Source: Ancylostoma caninum
Taxonomy: Eukaryota; Nematoda; Chromadorea; Rhabditida; Ancylostomatidae
DNA length: 64,000 nt
Reading direction: 5' to 3'
Assembly: GCA_037903475.1 (NCBI GenBank)
Contig: JBAJFG010000080.1
Location: 1-64,000, forward strand
Part shown: piece after piece, positions 55,409-64,000 of the stretch
How the letters are laid out: the number at the start of each line of letters is the position of its first letter
Numbering within the stretch: position 1 is the stretch's first letter
Notes under the pieces: model-generated
Database searches by the model: none
What the model saw: only the letters and a program-made list of their open reading frames with translations
Told to the model about the DNA's origin: nothing
Position numbers and translations under genes: made by a program

Positions 55409-58400
55409 GCGCAGGCGCCTGGTTGTCGTCGGTGGTGGCCTCGTTGTCATCTGATAGGTTTTTTTAAAGATCATCTGATGTCTGCAAGACAAATTCGATT
55501 AGAACTGATCATACACCGACAGTACAATTTCTCGATCAACACGTTGTCTGAATGTGCTTTGCTCGTTCGTTTGAGCGGTACCGAAGCTTTTTCCTCATCA
55601 TTTTCGAACAGGTTATCCCTTAGGTACCATTTGAACTAAATTTTCTGAAATATCCGAGTGTTATCCACTCCTTTTTTGGGTTAATATTCGGATACTTTGG
55701 TGACTGTATGCAGTTAAGCCACATTTTCGTTAGAAATTAGTTAATACGACTTGAGCTGTGTTCCATGAACTTTCCAACGAAGGTTGTAAACTTCACTATG
55801 ATCGGAATGAGCGAGTTTTTCTCCCAGAGTCTGTTAGATCTTACTATCTAGACTACTACTTTTCTTCGAGTTGCTTCAACAAACTGTACCCATTTCTACC
55901 TGAGTAACCAAGCACCAGTCCATACTAGATGTGCGGGTACAGAGCCATTCCAGGAACGTTTATGGATCACGTCACAGAACATACTTTACATTTCTGCATT
56001 TGAATGGGAGCGAACTGTTTTTTTTTCGCTGCTCTTTCTTCCATCATTTCTTGATAATTTCAGCCAAAGTTTCATTACCAACAGCTAATTTTTGGTTTTT
56101 ATTGGGTAGCATGTAACTGCATGATTGCATGCGCAGGATCCCTCTCTTCTCCTGTTTCAGTTTTTTGGATGTGCGCCAAACGTTCAGTGTTTTTTTTTGC
56201 CGGCCAAGCTCTCCAGAATACTACTAGGCCCGGAACGGCCTCGATGCTCTATGAACCTTTATTACTACAGGCAGTCTGTCAGTTTGAAAAAAGGTCATTG
56301 TTAGAACCGTGATGAGTGATTGGGCATGGTTTGGTCAGGGCATTAGTGGCCGATTTGGCCTAAGTTTGATGTTTTTCTCATAGGAACAAGTTCCTGACGT
56401 GGGTCCAACGCCGCCACACGTTTGCACTGAGAGAGCAATCGATTTCAGAAAGGTGCTTTGAGCGTAGAATTCTTGCGGGGCATGCGTTTGTTTCCTTTTT
56501 TTTTCGTCCATTGTTTTAGCTACCGAGATATTCCGAAGGCTTCCCTGTCTAGGTGTTTCTTCTTCAAGTTGTCTGTGTTCTTATTGGAACAGACCTTGTT
56601 TTTATGAAAGGTTACGCTACTAATACACAGCTAATTGACTGGAGCTGTCTCGATGTTTGCAACAAAATTGCCAGTGTCTTTCGGCTTGGTGCTCCTCTTC
56701 TCCTGCAGAAATATGTAGTTGATAAATCAAGACTACCACATATTGAGCGTTTTTATTGGATTTTCTGCAGGAGTTGCAATCTCAGTAGCTTTGGAATGGA
56801 TGAGATACTGACAGCAGTTTCTCTAGTGACATCTTGGTGCGATTTGGCTCAGGGCTATGCATGACCTATTAGGCCATCTATAAAAAGGACCTCATATTAT
56901 GAGGGCGGTGCGCTCAATTTTAAAGCAATATTTACTGAGCATGATCCACTTTTTCTGACAGTGATGAAACTGTTTTTCTCTTCATGGATTTGTTCTGAAA
57001 TTCGGAATTACGCGATGCTGAGCTATCCGTGGTTGTTCCCATGAAATTCGGAATGCGGTTGCTCATCCGCTGTCAGAGTGGGCCAGAGCATGTAGCATTA
57101 TGTGCCTAGAAGTCAGCTTCGAGCTATGGTTCTCTCAGGCTTTCCATCCAAAGTTCTGAGAACAGTCAAAGCGCAGGCATGTGCATCAAACAGCGCGTGG
57201 GTGCTTTCCGTCGTGACTGCTTTTTTCAAAATGTATTCGCAGCTGGCGAGATTTGGGAAAACATCAACTTTTCTGTGTCACTCCGGAATATCTCTCCCTC
57301 ATATTGTACATAAATAATGTATTGTGCACTTTCCCATCAGTTTTCATGATTTCCATGCGTTTATGCTGATCATTTGATTTGTTGTTGTTTTTGTTGTTAG
57401 CTCGCAAGAATCCGTTCTTGCGACGATGGCGACGTTGTAATGTTATGTGAGGAGTCGCGCGCCTTTTTTACTACCGCTCGCTCGAATTCACTCTAGGTCA
57501 CGTTATCACACGTCATGTGACGCTCTGAAGCCCCGAATTTTTGAGTTTCTTCGACTTCCGCTGGATCTATCTTTCTGCTTTACTTTCTAATTCCTTTGAA
57601 AATTCTTCTCCAACTTTTTCAACGATTGTTGAGTTGTTCTGGCTGTCAGGCACTTGTTTACCAATTAGTTGCTCAAATGTAAATGAGAAAAACAATTTTC
57701 GTAATGTAACAGTTAGTAGCAGCACGTGGAAATTTAGGTCAAATGCATTGACGTAGCGGGTTGTTATTCACTCGCGACAAATTCTAATTCCAAGATAATT
57801 AGTTGTTCGTCAGAACGCTTTCGATTTGGTTCCGAAGCGTTACTCGTTTTATGCGCGCTTAGTGGCTCGAAATTCGTTGCGAGCGAGGTTTCCTACAATT
57901 TTGCCATGTTTGCCATATCATCGCATGTGGTCGGCAATGTGTTTTGATGACGACTCGCATATTGATGGTATGTGCAGAAGACGAAAGGTAGTCTAGTTTT
58001 CATAGGAAATTTCTCGCCCTCAGCATTTGTTCTTTTTCGTTTAATTTTTATGTGTACTGTTCTTGTTCCCTGAGAATTGCGTTGACATAATCGAACAGTA
58101 ACCATTGCATGTTGGTGCTGTTTTTTCTTAGTCGCAACTACGCAGTAGTTAAAGATTTTTATCCTTTTCATGATTAGTTCTGCTTCTTCATGATTAGTTC
58201 TGGTTCTCCTTTCTATACGTTTACCTGTATTTTTACTTGGCCTTCACATCACTGAAGTTGTAAACTACGTTGAAAAGTCCGACTCTCAATGAATTTCGGC
58301 GTATTTGCACAATAATTTCGTTGATTTTGTGAGCTTCTCGCACGGTTGGCACTTAGTTCATTTTGGCTCACGTTTCGGCGAATCCTCTTTTAGTCTGAAA

Positions 58401-58449
58401 AGGGCAACTCGATATGCTAACTATCTACGGTGAGCGTTAATGTCAGTGG
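55409..58449. other. No supported gene
   Basis: T-rich plus-strand sequence, intron-like. Frames at 56553-56864 and 57102-57317 look mildly coding-like and the latter follows a possible acceptor (GTGCCTAG), but neither has matching donors or a recognised domain. Confidence 0.35.
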
Positions 58450-58700
58450 TGGTGCGTCAATGGCGGACCCGGGAAGCGCGCGGCACGACCGCGCCGCTCG
58501 CGCAGGAATTCTTGCGGTGACGACGAACTACAGGGTTTTTTTTCGATAGTTACTCAGTTTTCTTGATTGTTTATATCAAATATGGTGAACATCTATTGAG
58601 CAAACCCCAATCTGTCGCATACGACGGCGATTTCAGCGCGAGCGGCGCGGTCGCGCTGCGTGTTCCCCGTGTTCGAGAAAAACGCACCAGCAATGACGCC
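58450..58700. mobile_element. Inverted-repeat element related to 30419-30680
   Basis: Ends GGTGCGTCAATGGCGG and, reversed, GGGCGTCATTGCTGG. Arms are rich in GCGCGGC/GACCGCGCCGC, and the centre is AT-rich with TTTTCTTGATTGTTTATATC. A third member is the half copy at 50325. Confidence 0.7.
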
Positions 58701-60827
58701 CGCTGTAACTATCCCTGCAGAATCACACAAACGAAAATCTAAGCTTGTTTCTAAATCACGAAGCTGTAAGCTGTGTAGCCAGGATGCAAAATGTCCAGTT
58801 CTTATTTCGTCCGCAATCGCATTGTTTTTGTTGGAGATGTTAATTCCTGAAAAAAAAAAACAAGCGTATCTGCCCTTTTTTCCAAGCTTCACTGCTTGCC
58901 TGAATAATTAGTGGTTCGTACAAGAGTGTTTCGTCGTGACCCCACTAAATCGTATTTGCGTACTGGTGATTTCAAAAATTTTGTGTTTTGGACATGGTCC
59001 AAATTTAAAGGTTGGGCGTTGTGCACATCTGGTTTGCGATAGATTGAGCGACGATGGACATAATGAAGAATACGATTACGCATTTAGTAAACTATTAGTT
59101 CTGCTCATATACTCTGTACATGGAATAGCCACTATTTTTGAAATCGCTTGTATTCAGTGTTAAGCTGTCCAGCACAACATAGCAGGATGTCAATCATGGA
59201 TAAATTCCGGCTGTAGTTTCTGTTTACTCCTTCAGTCGTTATTGCACTGCTTCCCTTCTATGTAAGATTAACATTTAATGAAGGCACCGTTTATGAAAGT
59301 TTATTCGACCTATGGAGTATTCTGCGTTTTTAAATCATTGACCATATGTATCAGTTCTAGCATACTTTGCGCTTGTTTGAAAAGAATTCCGTCTGTTATT
59401 CATTGTCTTAGATATCCGAAATTGAGATTTATGACAGATATTGCATAAATCTACCCGACAAGCTTGTGACCTTCCCGTTATTCGATACTGTACGAGTTTC
59501 CTTGACAAAAATAGCTTAACTTCACTGCTTCGAAATTACTTTGTCTTTTCGTGCAGTTCTCATATAGAATAGTTTGATTTTTGCTTGAATAAGCTGTCAC
59601 CATGGGTATGGGGGGGGGGGTCGGTTTGTGCCTTCTCGGGAACATTCGTGAGTCCCACCACTGTAGTTTGGCCGAATATCTTCTGATTTTTTCCCATATT
59701 CCTTTACTTCTGAGATTACCACGATGCTGATATTTTATTTTGCGGAAAAGGCAACCTTTTGAAGTTCTTTAGAGGAAGCGAACGGAAATTCTGTTCCAGA
59801 TGCATCGACGGTAGGCTTTCCATTTCGTGGGTTTCGTGAAAAAGCTTCTCAATAACCATTGAGCGAAACAAACGGTGCTTGTTATTGACATGGACATGCA
59901 AGAGTGCATTTTATATTGGGGTTTATATTGGCGCCAGCAAGGACATCATCATGGAGACTGGATTTTTTTCCCCATAATTATATTGACGGTGTTGCTTAGC
60001 ATGCTTAGCATGAATAAAATGTTATCCTCATACACGAGTTACTTAATTTATGTGGGGGGGGGGGGGTTCTGAGTACTCTGGCTAAGGAAATTTATTTCCA
60101 TTTGGGTATTACATATCTATTATTACATAGCTATTATTACGTAGCTATTATCTGTAATTGATTTTCCTTTGAATTGACCATAATGCTGTTTTGCCTGAGA
60201 CATAGGATTGTCTGTTCTGACTGTCTTCTTGCTACTAGCTAGATTGAACTTTTCAAAGCTTTGATGTTTAGTCGTAATTTCCTTAAATTTGCAACCTTTA
60301 GTGAAGCTTCAAGCCCATTTTTGTCTCGCTTTGGGACATATTCAAGACCGTTCTGACTTGATATACGTGTGATTCCCCTTCTTCTTTTGTTACATTTTGA
60401 TTTTTAATAATAAAAGAGCCCATAACTTCCCTACTTCTCTGGCTATGTTCGTGAATTTTTTGGCGGTTTACATCATTTTCGTATTTCGATTTCAAGTGTT
60501 GATCATGGTAAATGTATGCAGTTACTTTTGGAAAAATGGTATAAAGCTTCATACCTGGTAAGGCGGCACGGCCGAGCTCTGCGATTGTTTGAATACGAAT
60601 ATGGATTAATTAGCCAGTCGCACAGTACAGCTCGGACACACGACCATTTCCAGTCTCAACACTCCAGAACCTCAAAAAATGAGTGTTGTCCTCCATACTG
60701 GTTTTAAAAAGTATGATTTGTTCTGTGTACTGCTTCATTTCGTCATCTTTCAACATTTGATCCTGATGCAGCCATTTGCTTCAATGCTTTTCCGTTTAGA
60801 CACTTTGAACGTGGTTTATTCTTTCAG
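58701..60827. other. No supported gene; two poly-G tracts
   Basis: AT-rich region upstream of the PP2C gene with poly-G tracts at 59610-59620 (11 G) and 60054-60066 (13 G). It probably includes the promoter of the PP2C gene, but no element was recognised. Confidence 0.4.
60054..60066. repeat. Poly-G tract, 13 G
   Basis: An uninterrupted G run about 800 bases upstream of the PP2C start codon. Confidence 0.95.
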
Positions 60828-60859
60828 GTAGTTCGATATTTTATCCTGGATACTCACTA
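60814..60859 (+). promoter_or_regulatory. Splice acceptor and 5' leader before the PP2C start
   Basis: A consensus nematode acceptor, TTTATTCTTTCAG, ends at 60827, 32 bases before the ATG. It is either the 3' end of a 5'-UTR intron or a spliced-leader trans-splice site, as is common for nematode genes. The sequence alone cannot distinguish them. Confidence 0.7.
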
Positions 60860-63798
60860 ATGGGACAAACTTTGAGTGAACCGGTGACCACAAAAGAGTC
60901 TGCTTCATGTGTTAATGAATTATTCACTGTAGGAAGCTCATGCATGCAAGGATGGCGAATAAGTGGGTGATACTCTTTTCTGATCGATTTCTTGGTTTGG
61001 GTGTTTCATAAAACTCACCTCGGGCGAGTTTAATAACTCGGAAGTGAGTCATGGTGTACAATTTTCTGAGAACAGAGCATGTCGGTAAACACATTCGAAC
61101 GCACAGGAACTTTTTATCCGAATGACGGCAATCCTTACACATACTTAGATTAGGTTGCCACAGAAGTTTGTGGTGCGAACCTGGATTTTCTGGCCATAGA
61201 ACGACATCTTGAACATCATTTCATCATAGAATTGTGAAACATTTTAAAGTTGCAAGTTTGCAGATATGGAGGATGCACATACACATCTACTTTCATTACC
61301 GGATGATCCACGCTGTGCATTTTTTGCTGTTTACGATGGTCATGGTGGTCCAAAGGCATCTCAGTTTGCCGGTATCAATCTACACAAGCAGATTCTCCAA
61401 CAGGCTGATTATGGTAAGGTATTACTCTTAGTTTATTTTATTATTCCTACTCCTTCATCTTGTGGTGTAATTTTTGCGGCGGTGGACGAGTTATACTGTT
61501 TTCGCTTATGCTCCGTTTTAAGTGCCCAGCTTGAATGGACGCTGAATGTTTCTCAATCGTTTACCGGTTTGCCTTTTTAGTCCGAAGGAGTTAAAACATG
61601 TATTCGTAGAAATTTTCAAAAAACCCAAGTACTTGTGCACCCTTACCTTGATAGTAAATGGTGCGGTTGTGCAATATCAAGCATTGCTGACATTAATTAA
61701 AAACGGCTGCGCGTCATTCCATGATCCTTCTACCAGTAACCACTAGTAACTCTATGGACTATGTGATGATTGTACCACAACTTCAACTGCTTAAGAAGCG
61801 AGTAGAGATATTCAGCCGCTCATATACCAGATGATACCAGCTTAGAGGCGGTGAAATACTCTCGCAAAACTTGTTAGAAAATAATAAGCGGATGTAGAAT
61901 CTTTTCAGTCTGAGGTAACCACCGTTAGATAGAAAACGTTGGGGATTCATCATGAGTTGCTTATGGAATAATAACATAGCGTTGTATGTAATATCTCGTG
62001 TCGAAGTGAATTTTTGAGTTAATCAGACCCAGTTCTTGCGATCTAGTCGGAACGGCTTAGGCGAAAAAGGTTATGGTGACTAAACCGCGTCGTTGGAAGT
62101 ATGCCCAATGCCTTAGACATTCGCCAGAATAATGAATCGACTTGTTCCAAGCTTTGGCGGAGATCTATGCTAAGATTCGTGGACGCATAACCAAGCGAAA
62201 CCAGGTTACTAAACCAATTTTCACGTCATGCGTCTCTTAACATTGTGTAGCCTATAAGATGACCGATAGCGTGGTTGGATTGTTTGGTTAAATATTCTCG
62301 AATCCCGGCCATGGGGAGTTGTAGGGTAAGGGAGGGTAACGGAGTACTTCAATCGTCAACAGCGTCGATTCTTGCTGAGTGAGTTTTGAAGTATAAGATC
62401 CAGTGTTATTCTGGCGCAGGAGTAGCTCCCACTGTTTAGTACTGCCGGCCACATTTGCTATAACTTTTCATATGTCAGTTCTAAGTCACAACAGTAACAG
62501 CACTTTTACTGCACTGCTATCGTATTAACATAACCTTCCTAGAGTGAAGATATGAGTTAGGAAAACCCGAAGGTGACTGAATCTTATCTGGCTATCCATA
62601 TCCACGCTTGTAATCGTACAAACACTTCAGCTGTAGTTATCACCTGACTTATAATCGGTTTTTTTTTTTTGAGCGAACAAGAAAGTTAGTAGAGACGTCT
62701 AGGAGAGTGGAACGCTGGTTATCAGTCAGATCTTGGTGGATCCATATTTTCAATATTTGAAGTAGGGCAGCGGCAAAAAAAGCACAAGCGCTTTCTGTAC
62801 TCCCGCTTTGTTCTGAGCAGTAAATGTGCGTTCTTTTAGCACAAGGAAATCTACCAGAAGCACTGCGGAAGGGTTTCCTGGCACTGGACGAGCAAATGAG
62901 ATCAGATGATGAGATGAGAGATGACGTTTCTGGCGCCACCGCAGTTGTAGTATTGGTAAAGGACGACGTCATTCATTGTGGTACGTCACTTCATGTTCAT
63001 GTTTAATTCCTATACGTTTTTTATATCTAGAGATCACAAAAAATATCGAAAAGTAGCAAAAGTGTTCAGTCGCGAGGATGGTAATCTTCTTTTCAAATTT
63101 AAAGTTAGGGTTGGGTTTGCTATTTGCCAACATCCATTATTCGGACTGGTTGTTCCACCACATGATTTCACTATTTTCCATTTATTTCCTTTGCGATGTA
63201 ATTGAATATTACGCAAATTTTTGTGTTTTTGTTCGCAGAACAACGATTGTGGTTACTACCTGACGTTTTGCGACAGCTTTGTTGTGAACGAAAGTAAAAT
63301 TGGCATCAAGGTGGCATCACATCAAAAATTAATGAATTATTCCAGCAAATGTTGGCGACTCACGAGCTGTCGTTTCTGTATGCGGTGAAGCTAGACCATT
63401 GTCGTTTGACCACAAGCCGGCCAACGAGAAAGAAGTAAGTTTTCTGACTATTATCAGATTTCCACAAGTACTGTCACTGTTTATTTAGTGGCATTTCCGG
63501 CACTCCAAACGATTTTCTTCCTCCTTTTTCACTAATCTTTGCATAGCATTAGTAACATAGAAATGATGCTGAACTCCTAAGAGTTTTTTTTTCATCAACT
63601 CTTAAAATTTTCTATGACACTAGCGAATAAGTGGAATTTCACGTATTACGCTTCTCTTTCAGGCGAAAAGAATCCTTGCCGCTGGTGGCTGGGTGGAATT
63701 CAATCGCGTGAATGGTAATCTTGCCCTTTCTCGAGCGCTCGGTGATTTTGTATTCAAGCGAAATGAATCAATCCCACCGGAGGAACAAATTGTTACTG
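60860..63798 (+). CDS. ppm-2: PP2C-family Ser/Thr phosphatase (ppm-2-like), 5' five exons
   Basis: Metal-dependent PPM/PP2C phosphatase that removes phosphate from Ser/Thr in proteins. Exons are 60860-60962, 61264-61413, 62840-62980, 63346-63434 and 63663-63798, all with GT..AG borders and matching phases. They encode the first 206 residues. The N terminus MGQTLSEPV fits N-myristoylation (Gly2, Ser6), suggesting membrane attachment. PP2C motifs appear in order: [20 protein letters not shown] (about residues 26-45), [10 protein letters not shown] with metal-binding Asp and Gly, [45 protein letters not shown], and [12 protein letters not shown]. The rest of the domain, with the DGxWD metal site, lies beyond the window. 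The order and sequence match C. elegans ppm-2 closely from memory, so the symbol is by orthology. Introns are 301, 1426, 365 and 228 bases; intron 2 holds a dispersed repeat. Confidence 0.95.
61657..61746. repeat. Dispersed repeat in PP2C intron 2
   Basis: Matches 27885-27965 in the same orientation (GTGCGGTTGTGCAATATCA, TTCCATGATCCTTCTACCA). Confidence 0.65.
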
Positions 63799-64000
63799 GT
63801 AAGTTGTCAGGTTGTATCGTTGACTAAGTTGAAGTGGCAACAGCCGTGATAGTTATTTGAAATCACTCCTGAATATTTTTTTAGTTTCCGGATAGAAATT
63901 TGATCAGTTTCTGATCTTGAATATCATTTCTTAGATCAGGATATAAAGTCGAATGGTTGAGTAGTTGAAAAGTTGGGAAAACAACTTAAGGTTGTGTATG

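Overview
The window looks like repeat-rich genomic DNA from a clade V (rhabditine/strongylid) nematode, probably hookworm-like. This is an inference. The supporting points are short exons with nematode-type splice sites (pyrimidine-TTTCAG acceptors, GTAAGT donors), a C. elegans-type PP2C phosphatase gene at the right end, and several mariner, RTE, Helitron and Ty3/gypsy relics of types common in these worms. Nothing suggests bacterial or organellar DNA. I found no rRNA, tRNA or CRISPR array.

About 0-46 kb is dominated by mobile elements and satellite-like sequence. It holds three mariner-family copies (3.1-4.4 kb; 9.1-12.2 kb, interrupted by a minisatellite-bearing insert; 34.7-36.0 kb), a Tc1/mariner-type element with clear inverted ends (36.2-37.4 kb) and the 5' half of a relative (23.1-23.5 kb). 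It also holds two non-autonomous Helitrons (37.4-38.2 and 43.7-44.9 kb), a degenerate RTE-type LINE (25.1-26.2 kb) and a complete but internally rearranged Ty3/gypsy element with LTRs, primer-binding site and polypurine tract (18.3-20.4 kb). A set of TTAA-flanked inverted-repeat elements lies at 6.0-6.6, 7.2-8.1, 13.0-14.3, 15.0-15.5 and 42.9-43.0 kb. Other inverted-repeat elements sit at 20.9-21.5, 23.5-24.4, 30.4-30.7, 50.3-50.5 and 58.4-58.7 kb. A 50-bp minisatellite of about 23 units fills 10.0-11.2 kb.

About 46-64 kb is poorer in recognisable transposons and contains the best host-gene candidates. The only firm one is a plus-strand PP2C gene (60.86 kb to beyond the right edge): five exons with matching phases, encoding the first 206 residues of a ppm-2-like, probably N-myristoylated phosphatase. 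Two weaker plus-strand models rest on splice sites and reading-frame continuity: a multi-exon gene at 53.5-55.4 kb and a two-exon small gene at 48.55-49.16 kb. Another possible gene end with a zinc-finger-like tail lies at 21.7-22.1 kb. A minus-strand set of candidate exons lies at 1.1-2.3 kb.

The most notable structures are the Ty3/gypsy element, whose integrase core has been flipped in place; two different TTAA elements abutting at one shared TTAA; a nearly complete 471-bp foldback; twin perfect palindromes at 7.2 kb; and a mariner split by a minisatellite-carrying insert. I see a dense mosaic of nested mobile DNA. I do not see evidence for a new defence or biosynthetic system.
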